This document shows, one piece after another, positions 24,807-33,345 of a stretch of 57,120 nucleotides of DNA. The first letter of the stretch is position 1; each line of letters begins with the position of its first letter. The position numbers and the translations under genes are program-made. The notes under the pieces were generated by a model. That model was not told where the DNA came from and did no database searches. It saw only the letters and a program-made list of their open reading frames with translations. The stretch is from Oscillospiraceae bacterium (GTDB lineage Bacteria > Bacillota > Clostridia > Oscillospirales > Oscillospiraceae): contig JAFRIV010000032.1 of assembly GCA_017432615.1 (NCBI GenBank), positions 1 to 57,120 on the forward strand, read 5' to 3'.

Positions 24807-25259
24807 ATGACAGATTATCAGCAGCTGCAGAAAGAACTGGCGGCATTGGTCGAAGGGGTGCCCTATCCGATCGCAAATCTGGCAAATGCCTCGGCTTTGA
24901 TCTTTCAGATGATGGAGGATCTCAACTGGGCGGGGTTTTATCTGAGAGAAGGAGAAAGGCTGATCCTCGGGCCGTTTCAGGGGAAGCCCGCCTGTATTCG
25001 TCTTTCTTTCGGAAAAGGCGTGTGCGGGACGGCGGCAAAAGAAGACCGTACGGTTCTGGTGGAGGACGTTCATGTATTCCCGGGGCACATTGCCTGCGAT
25101 GGGGCGAGCAATTCCGAAATCGTTGTTCCGATCCATCAGAACGGAACAGTTTACGGAGTGCTGGATCTTGACAGCCCCGTTTTCAGCCGCTTTACGCCGG
25201 AGGATGCTGCAGGCCTGGAGGGCGCAGTCCGGATCCTGGAAAAAGCACTTAATAGCTGA
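24807..25259 (+). CDS. msrC: Free methionine-(R)-sulfoxide reductase (GAF domain)
   Basis: Reduces free L-methionine-(R)-sulfoxide back to methionine in the cytoplasm. The 150-residue single GAF domain has the three conserved cysteines of fRMsr: GKPACIRLSF near residue 71, GKGVCGTAA near 81 and FPGHIACDGAS near 105. LNWAGFYLREG and SEIVVPI also fit. GGGGGAGAG precedes the ATG. It is followed by a terminator. Coupling to the DUF3990-like gene implies joint expression, although that partner's role is unknown. Confidence 0.92.
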   Translation: MTDYQQLQKELAALVEGVPYPIANLANASALIFQMMEDLNWAGFYLREGERLILGPFQGKPACIRLSFGKGVCGTAAKEDRTVLVEDVHVFPGHIACDGASNSEIVVPIHQNGTVYGVLDLDSPVFSRFTPEDAAGLEGAVRILEKALNS

Positions 25260-25272
25260 AAAAAACACAAAA

Positions 25273-25318
25273 GAAAAGCCGGATCTTCCCGTATGCGAGG
25301 AGAAGATCCGACTTTTTT
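25273..25318 (+). terminator. Terminator after msrC
   Basis: AAAAGCCGGATCTTC and GAAGATCCGACTTTTTT form a 9-bp perfect core stem (CGGATCTTC/GAAGATCCG) with a T-run at 25313-25318. Confidence 0.8.
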
Positions 25319-25335
25319 ACTGTGTTTTGCGGATA

Positions 25336-26688
25336 TCATCCGAGAAAAGCACCGTCTGCCAGGAGAGCATTCTGCAGTACAGCAACGTCAATTGCCGTCG
25401 GAAGGCTGCCGCTCTCTGCAGCGAGTGCAGCGGCACATCCGGCAGCCTGGCCGAGAGCTGCACAGCAGGGACTGACGCGTGTGCTGGCTTGAGCCTCAAA
25501 GGTACAGGAAATATCTCTGCCGGCCGCCATCAGATTCGGAACGGCATTGTTGATCAGGCAGCGATAAGGAATGGTATAGTAAGTGCCTTCGGCGAGGAAT
25601 GTGGAATTCGTCCCGGCATCGTCAGCGGAATGGATGTCGATCGGATAGCCGAAGGCTGCGATACGGTCATTAAAGATCCGATTGGAAAGAATGTCTTCCG
25701 CTGTCAGTGTATAACAGCCGACCATCTGCCGGGAGGAGCGTATTCCGACATTCGGCCCCGAAAAAAGCAGCCGTGCCTTTTCGTAGCCGGGGACATTCTT
25801 CTTCAGGTAATCCAGCAGCTCGAATACCTGCCGCCGCCCTTCTGTTTCTGCGCGGGAAAGGGAGAGAGGATCGGTCGGATTTTCCCCGTTGATGCGGGAC
25901 ATGTTGACGATCATTTCTCCCGGTACGTCCGTTTCAAAAGTGAGGACGATATCCCTGTCAAAACTGATGGAACCGTCCTGAATGCCGCGGCGCATGATCT
26001 CCTGAAAACCGGAAACGGAAAGCCTGGAAGCGTTTTTTTCAATTCCGGGTTTCCCGGCAAGGAAAGGAAAGAGTTCCGGCCGCGTTTCCATGATGGAACG
26101 AATGGCTGCCGTGTCGACCCCGTCGATCTTAAAATTCATCGTCATAGGCTGGCTTTTTCCGTCGGAGAGCCGTCCGGAAGTCACCGGGACGCCGGAAACT
26201 GTCAGCAGATCGCCGTCTCCTGTGGCATCGATAAATACAGACGCACTGACGGAAAAGGATTCTCCGCAGGAGAAGCAGAGGATACGCTTTAATTCTCCGC
26301 TCTGTACTTCTGCTCCGGTCACAACGGTGTGATACAGCAGCGTTACGCCGGCTTCCAGCATCATCTCTTCCAGGATGCGTTTCATGCCTTCGGCAGAAAA
26401 AGGAGTAACGGTATAGGTATAACCGGTGGAATCCACCGTGTGGCCGGGAGAAAAACCCCGTGCCATGAGCCGGTCGATCAGCTCTTGCGGCAAACCACGG
26501 ACCACCTGGGTTTTTCCTGCATGGAATGTCATCATGGGTCCCGTTCCCATTGCGGTCAGAGCGCCGCCCGGATAGCCTGCCTCATCGATGGCAAGGACAC
26601 GCCTGCCGCGGCGGGCTGCGGTGACGGCAGCCATAGAGCCTGCGATCCCGCAGCCTGCGATTGCAATATCAAAGTCTGGAAGATTCAT
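25336..26688 (-). CDS. FAD-dependent oxidoreductase
   Basis: A 450-residue flavoprotein of the FAD_oxidored type. The dinucleotide fold DIAIAGCGIAGSMAAVTAARR opens the protein, with EAGYPGGALTAMG close behind. VFIDATGDGDLL near residue 148 is the second FAD-contact motif, and AAGRDISCTFEAQASTRV near 390 the C-terminal FAD-binding block. Such enzymes often accompany sugar ABC importers in Clostridia, where the substrate is usually unknown. It starts 4 bases after the stop of the MalG-like permease, so it is the last gene of the ABC operon. Confidence 0.85.
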   Translation of the reverse strand: MNLPDFDIAIAGCGIAGSMAAVTAARRGRRVLAIDEAGYPGGALTAMGTGPMMTFHAGKTQVVRGLPQELIDRLMARGFSPGHTVDSTGYTYTVTPFSAEGMKRILEEMMLEAGVTLLYHTVVTGAEVQSGELKRILCFSCGESFSVSASVFIDATGDGDLLTVSGVPVTSGRLSDGKSQPMTMNFKIDGVDTAAIRSIMETRPELFPFLAGKPGIEKNASRLSVSGFQEIMRRGIQDGSISFDRDIVLTFETDVPGEMIVNMSRINGENPTDPLSLSRAETEGRRQVFELLDYLKKNVPGYEKARLLFSGPNVGIRSSRQMVGCYTLTAEDILSNRIFNDRIAAFGYPIDIHSADDAGTNSTFLAEGTYYTIPYRCLINNAVPNLMAAGRDISCTFEAQASTRVSPCCAALGQAAGCAAALAAESGSLPTAIDVAVLQNALLADGAFLG

Positions 26689-26692
26689 TTTT

Positions 26693-27529
26693 CTACCCCT
26701 TTAATCCGGAATTGACCATTGCATCGGTCACCTTTTCCTGGAAGAAGAGATAGACCAGCATGATCGGAAGGATCGAAATCGTGGTTGCAGCCATCTGGAG
26801 GTTCCATTGCGGTTGACCGTATACGTCATTAAAATTGTTCAGGGAGAGAGGAAGCGTGAAATTGCCGATGCTGCTGGTGAAAACCAGCGGCTCGAGATAG
26901 GTATTCCACGCAGCGAGAAAGGCAAGAATAGCGGTCGCACTGATGACAGGCCCGGCGATCGGCAGCATGATCCTTCGGAAAATGCCGAACGTGCCAAGCC
27001 CGTCCAGCCTGGCCGCCTCCTCCAGTTCCTTGGGAATGGTGATAAAGAACTGCCGGAACATAAAAGCGGAAAACGCGCCTTGCGCCCCAAAGATCGGGAT
27101 GAGCATCAACGGTTTGAGGGAATCATTAAAACCCCAGTCGCGCATCTGGAAAAACAGGGGGATAATAATCACTTCAATCGGCATCATCAGCGCTGTCAGC
27201 AGAAGAATAAAAAGCACTTCTCTCCCGGGGAAGCGGATGCGCGCGAAGGCATAGCCGCTGAAAGCCGAGATGAGTACATTCCCCGCAGTCCCGATCAGTG
27301 CCACAAGGATACTGTTGAACAGATGCCGCCCAAAGGGTTGGATCTGAAAGATTTCTTTATAATTTTCCCACCGCCAGGAGACCGGCAGCAGGGTAGGCTT
27401 CCCGAACACCTGGGCAGAGGTGTTGAGGGAATTGACGACCATCCACCAGAAGGGATAGACGAAGAAGATCGTGACTGCCGCGATCAGAAAGGTACGAAGC
27501 ACAAACTGACCGACCTTACGCATCTTCAT
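26693..27529 (-). CDS. Carbohydrate ABC transporter permease, MalG type
   Basis: A 278-residue inner membrane protein with six predicted helices. The EAA loop EEAARLDGLGTFGIFRRIMLP near residue 175 is the ATPase docking site. MMPIEVIIIPLFFQMRDWG and YVFFQEKVTDAMVNSGLKG-like C-terminus (IAAGLVKG in classical members) are typical of the MalG branch. Its start overlaps the end of the upstream permease gene by 14 bases. No ATPase gene is present in the operon, so a shared MsmX/UgpC-type ATPase encoded elsewhere must energise it. Confidence 0.93.
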   Translation of the reverse strand: MKMRKVGQFVLRTFLIAAVTIFFVYPFWWMVVNSLNTSAQVFGKPTLLPVSWRWENYKEIFQIQPFGRHLFNSILVALIGTAGNVLISAFSGYAFARIRFPGREVLFILLLTALMMPIEVIIIPLFFQMRDWGFNDSLKPLMLIPIFGAQGAFSAFMFRQFFITIPKELEEAARLDGLGTFGIFRRIMLPIAGPVISATAILAFLAAWNTYLEPLVFTSSIGNFTLPLSLNNFNDVYGQPQWNLQMAATTISILPIMLVYLFFQEKVTDAMVNSGLKG

Positions 27530-28436
27530 AGTGAGACACCTTCTTTCTCAGCGTCCACTGCAGAATGGTCAGCAGCAGCACAATAATAAACAGAATCACA
27601 GCAATAGCAGATGCATAACCGGTATTAAACATCTTAAAAGCCTGGTGATAGATATAATATACCAGAACCATGGTGCTGCCCTCCGGGCCGCCATCCGTCA
27701 TCAGGCGGATGGTGTCAAAAACACGCATCGAGCCGATCATCGTAACGATGGTGACCATCAGCACCGTCGGCATCAGAAGCGGCAGCTTGATCCTGCGGAT
27801 TACTGCCCACTCGTTTGCCCCGTCCAGACGGGCTGCTTCGATCACATCCTGCGGCATGTTCATCACCGCCCCGAGGAAGATCAGCACGTTGGTACCGAGA
27901 TTTTTCAGCACGCGGTTGATCACAACACTGATCATAGCCCAGTTTTTGTCAGTCAGCCAGTTGGGACCTGTAATGCCGACTTTGGACAGAAAATAGTTGA
28001 TAGGCCCGGCAGTTCCGCTTTGCAGAAGGTACTTCCATACGATGGCCCAGGCAACACCGCTTGTTACAACGGGAAGGAAGATCACGGTACGGATATAGCG
28101 ACTGCCAAAAAGCCGTTCCCCGAGATACAGTGCCAGCAGAAAAGACAGAACAAGATTCAGAGGCACCAGCAGGATGCTGAACCGGAATGTATTGCCCAGT
28201 GTTTTCCAGAAAAGCTTATCGCCGGTAAAGAGCTTCTCATAGTTGGAGAGACCAACATAGAGATTGGTGCCGTAAAGCATATTTTTGTTGTGGAAAGAGT
28301 AGATGAATACATTGATCAGAGGGATCAGGACCAGCAGAATAAACCCGATCAGCTGCGGGGTTACAAAGGCATAACCGGTCAGCGCCTCCAACCGCCTCTG
28401 CCGGGTAATATGTTCTCTTTTTTTCAAAAACACCAT
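27516..28436 (-). CDS. Carbohydrate ABC transporter permease, MalF type
   Basis: A 306-residue permease with six helices. The N-terminus YAFVTPQLIGFILLVLIPLI and the EAA loop VIEAARLDGANEWAVIRRIKLP near residue 205 place it in the MalF/UgpA group. FDTIRLMTDGGPEGSTMVLVYYIY near 250 is the conserved segment after the loop. It pairs with the MalG-type permease to form the heterodimeric channel. Between it and the binding-protein gene lies an 8-bp GC-rich hairpin. Confidence 0.93.
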   Translation of the reverse strand: MVFLKKREHITRQRRLEALTGYAFVTPQLIGFILLVLIPLINVFIYSFHNKNMLYGTNLYVGLSNYEKLFTGDKLFWKTLGNTFRFSILLVPLNLVLSFLLALYLGERLFGSRYIRTVIFLPVVTSGVAWAIVWKYLLQSGTAGPINYFLSKVGITGPNWLTDKNWAMISVVINRVLKNLGTNVLIFLGAVMNMPQDVIEAARLDGANEWAVIRRIKLPLLMPTVLMVTIVTMIGSMRVFDTIRLMTDGGPEGSTMVLVYYIYHQAFKMFNTGYASAIAVILFIIVLLLTILQWTLRKKVSHYEDA

Positions 28437-28453
28437 CTCCTTTAGATTGAGAA

Positions 28454-28477
28454 AGCCCGGCAGCGAGCCGCCGGGCT
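28454..28477 (-). terminator. Intra-operon hairpin after the sugar-binding protein gene
   Basis: Minus strand AGCCCGGC, 8-base loop, GCCGGGCT, then TTCTC. It sits between binding protein and permease genes, as in the lysine operon, and probably attenuates read-through or stabilises the upstream mRNA. Confidence 0.6.
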
Positions 28478-28516
28478 AGAGAGAACAATGACGAAGACGA
28501 GATATTACAGAAGAGA

Positions 28517-29758
28517 TCAGCCGACGTAGGTACGGTAGATGTCGCCTACTTCGTGCATCACAGCGGCAACATCAGCATCTGCATTCCACAGCTTGTCATA
28601 GGCGATCTGAGCTTCCACACTGATCTGCGGATACAGCTCATGTGCCGGGAGGACACGGCCGGAGGCGATAGAAGCGGCGACAGCGTCTTTCATCTGCTCT
28701 GCTGTGATACGGCTGTTGGAGGTAAGAAATTCCTCGCTTTCAAGCACAGACTGACGGGCGGGCGGCCAAATGCCGGCAATGCGGGCGACGCATTCTTTGT
28801 TCGTCATATAGGCAGCCAGCTCTGCAGCCAGGTCTCCGTTCTTGCTGCGGGAGAAAGCACCGATTGCTGCCTGTCCGATGACCGGATTGTTGCCGGGCAG
28901 TGTGCACATGCCCCACTTCCAGGTCACTTCATCCAGGTTGGAAACACGGCTGATCTGGCTGACCGTCATAGCTGCCGCACCGGTGTAGAAGCTGCTTTCA
29001 TCTCCGGGAGGCACAACAGACTGATCCACATAGACCATATCATGGAAAAGCTGTACAGCCTCGATGGCGCCTTCGTTGTCGATCATCACATTGCCGTCGG
29101 CATCCCAGGCATCTCCGCCGTAGGTGCGGATGATGGGCAGGAGATTCTGCAGAACGCTTGTGGTATAGCCTGCACCGTCAACTGTCTGGAAGCCCCATAC
29201 ACCGGTAGCATCTTTGATCTGCTTGCAGACCTCACGGAAGGTCTCCCAGGTCCAGCTGCCTTCGGCTATGTATTCCTCAGGCGTCTTTACACCGGCCTGC
29301 GCGAAAAGATCGGCGTTGTAGAGAATAATAAACGGAGAAGTGGAGAAGGGAATGGCATACACATCGTCCCCCTTCTTCCAGAGAGACATGGCGCCTTCTG
29401 CAAAGTCAGCCGGGTCATATTCTGCCATGGCGTCGTTCAGCACAGCAAGGTTGCCGGAGGCAATAAATGCCGGGGCGGAAGTCTCTGTGACCCAGTAAAC
29501 ATCCGGCGCATCAGAACCCTGCAGCTCAAGAAGCAGCTTGGTGGTGAATTCCGCATAAGCGATGGACTCGAACGTCGCGTTGATGGTGATGCCTTTCTTC
29601 TCTGCAAATTCCTGTACGAAGCTGTTGAGAAGTTCCAACTGACCTTCATTGCTGGTCCATACAGCGATCTTCATATCGACCGCATCGTCCGCAAAAGCAA
29701 CGGAGCCGAGGGCGAACATCATGATCAGTGCCAGGACAAGTGCCAAAAACTTTTTCAT
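28517..29758 (-). CDS. Extracellular sugar-binding protein of an ABC importer
   Basis: A 413-residue family 1 solute-binding protein. Residues 1-24 (KKFLALVLALIMMFALGSVAFA after the first Met, split here for length) are a signal peptide cleaved before DD; there is no lipobox cysteine. The mature part begins with a strand like KIAVWTSNEGQ, and has PDVYWVTETSAPAF near 80, DVYAIPFSTSPFIILYNADLF near 140 and the usual hinge and C-terminal helices. I start at 29758, with AAAGGAG 10 bases upstream. It has its own promoter after the AraC regulator gene. Substrate unknown; its neighbours suggest a mono- or oligosaccharide. Confidence 0.9.
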   Translation of the reverse strand: MKKFLALVLALIMMFALGSVAFADDAVDMKIAVWTSNEGQLELLNSFVQEFAEKKGITINATFESIAYAEFTTKLLLELQGSDAPDVYWVTETSAPAFIASGNLAVLNDAMAEYDPADFAEGAMSLWKKGDDVYAIPFSTSPFIILYNADLFAQAGVKTPEEYIAEGSWTWETFREVCKQIKDATGVWGFQTVDGAGYTTSVLQNLLPIIRTYGGDAWDADGNVMIDNEGAIEAVQLFHDMVYVDQSVVPPGDESSFYTGAAAMTVSQISRVSNLDEVTWKWGMCTLPGNNPVIGQAAIGAFSRSKNGDLAAELAAYMTNKECVARIAGIWPPARQSVLESEEFLTSNSRITAEQMKDAVAASIASGRVLPAHELYPQISVEAQIAYDKLWNADADVAAVMHEVGDIYRTYVG

Positions 29759-29815
29759 GGGGTGTGCTCCTTTCAAAATGTACAATGGGAGTTGAGAAGC
29801 AACTCTCTGCTTACC

Positions 29816-29845
29816 ATTATACCGCGGAGCACTTTCTCCTGTCAC
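29816..29845 (-). promoter_or_regulatory. Promoter of the sugar ABC operon
   Basis: Minus strand GTGACA (29845-29840), 18-base spacer, TATAAT (29821-29816), between the AraC regulator and the binding-protein gene. The weak -35 is consistent with activator control. Confidence 0.55.
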
Positions 29846-29863
29846 TTCACAAACAAATCATTT

Positions 29864-30790
29864 TTATAGTACATTCTGAACATTTTTGCTTTCTTTGTGC
29901 ATGGATGAATATCTGTCACGATATTCCAAAGGCGTCATACCATAGGATGCTTTAAAGATTCGGCAGAAATAGTTCGGTTCGTTATAACCGACCTCTTCTC
30001 CGATTTCGTAAATGTGTTTTTCTGTCTGAACAAGCGCTTTGGAAGCACTTTCCAGGCGCAGGTGCTTGAGATAGGAGATAGCCCCCATGTGTACTTCCTT
30101 CCGTACCAGCCGGTCAATATGCCCTTCACTGATCAGGAAACGCTGGGAGAGCATTTTCAGGGTGATATGCTTTCGATAGTTCTCCTCCAGATAATTCACC
30201 AGAATGGCTGACATGCCGGAACGCCAGGTACGCACCGATTCTACGGGATATTTATCCTGCGCCGGCACCACCCGATGGGAACTGCCCTGCGCAGCATGCA
30301 GGATCTGATCCCGTACCAGCACTGCAAAAAAGCGGAGGCGGGCTTCAGTCGTGAGAGCATGTTCGGCAAAGCAGGCATAATCCTCCAGCAGTCCCGGATC
30401 TGCCCTGTGCCGGGTCAGTTCCTTTTCCAGGCGGTTCCTTGCATCATCCAGCTTTTCGTAGATCACACCGCTGGCAAAGATTACGGCAATCAGCCGACCA
30501 TCCAGCTTTACAGGCTCAATGTAGTCGCATACCCCCATCCTGCAGATACCGCAGTAAGGTTTGCCGCCGTTTCGCTGCAGCACATAAAGGGCAATTTCCT
30601 TCTGATGCATACACGACTGTTCGGAAATGGCATTTTTTGCCTGCGTACAGTATGTGCCGCCGTGGGTCTTCCAGAGGTACGGCAGTTCCAGTGAGCGCAC
30701 GGTAAAAGTGATGCCGGAGACATCGTGGACGCATATCCTGATACCGAATGTAGATTCGATCTGTTCCAAAAGCGTTTGCAATTCACTCAT
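29864..30790 (-). CDS. AraC family regulator with PocR-type sensory domain
   Basis: A 308-residue regulator. Residues 1-165 match the PocR ligand-binding domain pattern: a cysteine-rich stretch with YCTQ, SCMH and KPYCGICRMGVCDYIEP near residues 45-90 that often binds small molecules or a metal/haem. Residues 205-300 form the double helix-turn-helix of AraC proteins: ITLKMLSQRFLISEGHIDRL, then YEIGEEVGYNEPNYFCRIFK and the closing YGMTPLEYRDRY. It precedes the sugar importer and most likely activates its promoter. Its start overlaps the CYTH gene stop by 8 bases. Confidence 0.88.
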   Translation of the reverse strand: MSELQTLLEQIESTFGIRICVHDVSGITFTVRSLELPYLWKTHGGTYCTQAKNAISEQSCMHQKEIALYVLQRNGGKPYCGICRMGVCDYIEPVKLDGRLIAVIFASGVIYEKLDDARNRLEKELTRHRADPGLLEDYACFAEHALTTEARLRFFAVLVRDQILHAAQGSSHRVVPAQDKYPVESVRTWRSGMSAILVNYLEENYRKHITLKMLSQRFLISEGHIDRLVRKEVHMGAISYLKHLRLESASKALVQTEKHIYEIGEEVGYNEPNYFCRIFKASYGMTPLEYRDRYSSMHKESKNVQNVL

Positions 30791-31334
30791 ATAGTCTGTT
30801 TTCTTTCAGGGCAAGGGAGGAATTACGAAAAGAGAGATCCTCCGTTACCTCCCGCAAAATCGTGATCTCGGGCGGGAAGAGGATCGCTTCCTCTTCCGAA
30901 TCAAGTTCCACTTCCAGGACAGCCTGCTTTTTCCAGAAGGGATAGACATCGATTTCGAACAGCTTGCCGGCATAGGGGAGGCAGTACCGTGTTTTTCGGA
31001 TGGGATTTTTCGCTGGATCGGCAAGGAGAATAAGCCGGCGGTATTCCTCGGCCGAAATGGCATCCTCCTCTTCGATGCGTGTCACACTGGTCACGGCGCG
31101 CTTCCTGGTGTAAAAATAACAAAAGGAGCCGTTTTCTTCTATGCGCCGGATGCGGGAACTCTCTCCTGCGTCCGACAGAAGATAGATCTGTTCTATCTGC
31201 AGTACTCTGCAGAACGGAACAGAGAGAAGACGATCGATATCGGGCATGGAGATCAGATATTTTCGCTCGATCTCCAGCGGCAGGGATGCGCTTTCCCGCG
31301 GAGAAAGCGGCTGTATGTTTTCTCTTTTCTGCAT
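30783..31334 (-). CDS. CYTH domain protein (triphosphate tunnel fold)
   Basis: A 183-residue protein. LEIERKYLI near residue 22 is the ExExK signature of CYTH/ThTPase/adenylate cyclase class IV proteins. SSRIRRIEENG, FYTRKR and EIDVYPFWKKQAVLEVEL supply the alternating charged strands that form the tunnel. TRYCLPYAGKLFEID is typical of bacterial members that hydrolyse inorganic triphosphate or thiamine triphosphate. I placed the start at 31334, 13 bases after the upstream stop; no good ribosome binding site is visible and an upstream start inside the preceding gene is possible. It overlaps the AraC gene. Confidence 0.8.
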   Translation of the reverse strand: MQKRENIQPLSPRESASLPLEIERKYLISMPDIDRLLSVPFCRVLQIEQIYLLSDAGESSRIRRIEENGSFCYFYTRKRAVTSVTRIEEEDAISAEEYRRLILLADPAKNPIRKTRYCLPYAGKLFEIDVYPFWKKQAVLEVELDSEEEAILFPPEITILREVTEDLSFRNSSLALKENRLYE

Positions 31335-31347
31335 GTCAGGAGTATTC

Positions 31348-31710
31348 TCAGGGCATAAAGATGAATTCGGGGCGATCCCAGTGATCCAGAATACGGTCGT
31401 CGTTGAAAGAGACCTGCATCTGACCGTCCGGCTCAACGAGAAGAGCCACGGCATCCCACTGGTCCGTACTGGCAGGATCTGTCCGCAGGGCAGAAAATTC
31501 TTCCCGCAAAGCGGCCAGAATTTCCGCTACCTTTCTGTTGGTATATACCGGCAGGTACAGGCAGTCCTGATACCCGTCCGGCTGCTGTGCCAGGAGGCGG
31601 ATCCTTTCGTCATTCGGTTTGGCCACCAGCAGCAAAAGGAGAGCATCCTTTCTCTCCGGGAAGTTTTCCTGAATCAGGGAAAGCGTTTTCTGAAAAATAT
31701 TCTGTTCCAT
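31348..31710 (-). CDS. Small protein of unknown function, faintly YezG/DUF600-like
   Basis: A 120-residue soluble protein. The C-terminal part, WDAVALLVEPDGQMQVSFND followed by DRILDHWDRPEF, recalls the strand-turn-strand end of YezG-like immunity proteins, but the match is weak and I would not assign the family. The first 30 residues are helical and leucine-rich. AAAGGAGC precedes the ATG. It is followed by the CYTH protein and the AraC regulator and may start their transcript. No toxin gene is visible next to it. Confidence 0.6.
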   Translation of the reverse strand: MEQNIFQKTLSLIQENFPERKDALLLLLVAKPNDERIRLLAQQPDGYQDCLYLPVYTNRKVAEILAALREEFSALRTDPASTDQWDAVALLVEPDGQMQVSFNDDRILDHWDRPEFIFMP

Positions 31711-31818
31711 GGATAAAGCTCCTTTTTTGTTCAGATTACGGGGCCGATCATGACGGTTATTCTATACCATAGCATAAAATCGGGAAAAAACCAATGAAAA
31801 ACTCCTGGCCGAATAAAA

Positions 31819-31847
31819 TTGACAATCCTAACCGGCCGCTTTATAAT
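31819..31847 (+). promoter_or_regulatory. Promoter of the interrupted GPH symporter gene
   Basis: TTGACA, 17-base spacer, TATAAT: a consensus promoter, 47 bases before the start codon. The gene is therefore still likely to be transcribed. Confidence 0.8.
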
Positions 31848-31894
31848 GAAAACAGGATCAACCAAATACTTCCCACTGCAAAGGAGGACAAAGC

Positions 31895-33268
31895 ATGCAA
31901 GAAACCAAACAGGGAAAGCTTCCTGTAAAAAACTACGTCGGGTATGCCATGGGGGATATGGCGGGAGTGATCACCTTCGGAACCATCGGGTCATTTCTGC
32001 AAATGTTCTATACGGATATTCTTCATATCTCGCTTGGCAGCATCACGATCCTGATGATGGTGGCAAGGATCTGGGATGCCGTCAATGACCCGATGTGCGG
32101 AGCTCTGATCGATTCCAGAAAACCGACCAAATACGGGTGATTCCGGCCTTATGTGTGGGCATTCTCCATTCCGCTGGCTCTTGCATTTATCGCGACTTTC
32201 TATAAAGTGCCCGGCCTGTCGGAAAAAGGATATCTGGCCTATGCCTACATTACATATATCCTCTACGGCATGATGTATACTGCGGTCAATATTCCATACG
32301 GTTCCATGGCTTCTGTTATGACGACGGATCAGTCGGAGCGCTCTACCCTTTCAGTGATCCGTTCCCTGGGCGCAGGGCTCGGCACAGCCCTGTCGCAGAT
32401 GGTGCTGCCCCTGTTTGTCTATTCCACGGTGGCGGGCGGAGCAAAGATCCTGGATCAGAATAAACTTTTTCGCGGCGTCGTGATCCTGGCGGCACTCAGT
32501 GTTCTGATCTATTATCTGTTTTTCAGACTGACCAGGGAATATGTGGAACCGGTGAAGGGCCAGCAGAATGAAAACCTGCTCCGGACCTTCCGCAAGCTGA
32601 TGAGGAACAGGCCTTTTGTCACGCTGTGCCTTGCTTCCATGCTGCTGATTGCAGGCTCCATGTATACACAGACGGTCTTTAACTATCTGTTCAAAAACTA
32701 TTTTGGGAAGCCGGGACTGTTTGCACTGGTCACAGTAGCCACTTATCTTCCCATGCTGCTGCTGATGCCTTTCGTCGGCAAGCTGGTGCGACGCTACAGC
32801 AAGAAAGGGATCTGCGCCGCGGGCAGCCTCGCCGCCGCCCTGGCCTTCCTGGTTTTGTATTTTATCCGCACGCAGAATGCAACGCTGTTCCTTGCTGTTG
32901 TGGTGCTGAGCGGGTTCGGCCTTTGTTTCTTCACACTGGAAGTCTGGGCAATGGTGACCGACGTGATCGATTACCACGAAAAACTCCATCACCGCCGGGA
33001 TGAGGGCACAACGTATGCCAGCTTCTCCTTCTTCCGGAAACTCGGGCAGACGCTGGCCGGGATCGGAGCTTCCATGGCATTGGCTGCGGTCGGCTACAGT
33101 ACGGCACAGGATGCCGTTACACAAACGCAGGCCGTCAACGAAGGCATTTACTCTATCGCAACCATCGTTCCTTTCGTGATGTATCTGTGCATGTTCCTGC
33201 TTCTCCAGTTCGGCTATCCGCTGACAAAGAAAGCGCTGGAACAGCTGCATAAGGAACTGGGAAAATAA
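31895..33268 (+). pseudogene. GPH family sugar:cation symporter, interrupted by an in-frame TGA
   Basis: The two parts are in one frame and together make a 457-codon glycoside-pentoside-hexuronide (GPH) symporter, about the usual length. Part one (81 codons) includes NYVGYAMGDMAGV, FYTDILHISLG and WDAVNDPMCGALIDSRKPTKYG. A TGA at 32138-32140 follows, then FRPYVWAFSIPLALAF. Family members usually read W/YG-(R/K)-FRPY at this place, so a single C-to-T or A-to-T change in an Arg codon explains it. All later helices and DVIDYHEKLHHRRDEGTTYAS are intact. AAAGGAGG precedes the ATG. GPH proteins take up glucuronides and other glycosides, which would suit the nearby uronate genes. Confidence 0.85.
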
Positions 33269-33292
33269 AGAATACAGACGATAATAAAATGT

Positions 33293-33326
33293 GATCCCCT
33301 GCCGGAGAAAGATCCGACAGGGGATC
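33293..33326. terminator. Convergent hairpin between the symporter and a membrane protein gene
   Basis: GATCCCCTG and CAGGGGATC form a perfect outer stem with an inner CGG/CCG. No T-run on plus; the minus side continues into CACATTTTATTAT. Confidence 0.6.
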
Positions 33327-33345
33327 GCTGGTTCATGATCAGAAA

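Noticed and set aside
32138-32140. Selenocysteine or reassigned TGA in the symporter
   Set aside because: No SECIS-like hairpin is evident just after the codon, the family never has Sec there, and many genes here use TGA as the terminal stop.
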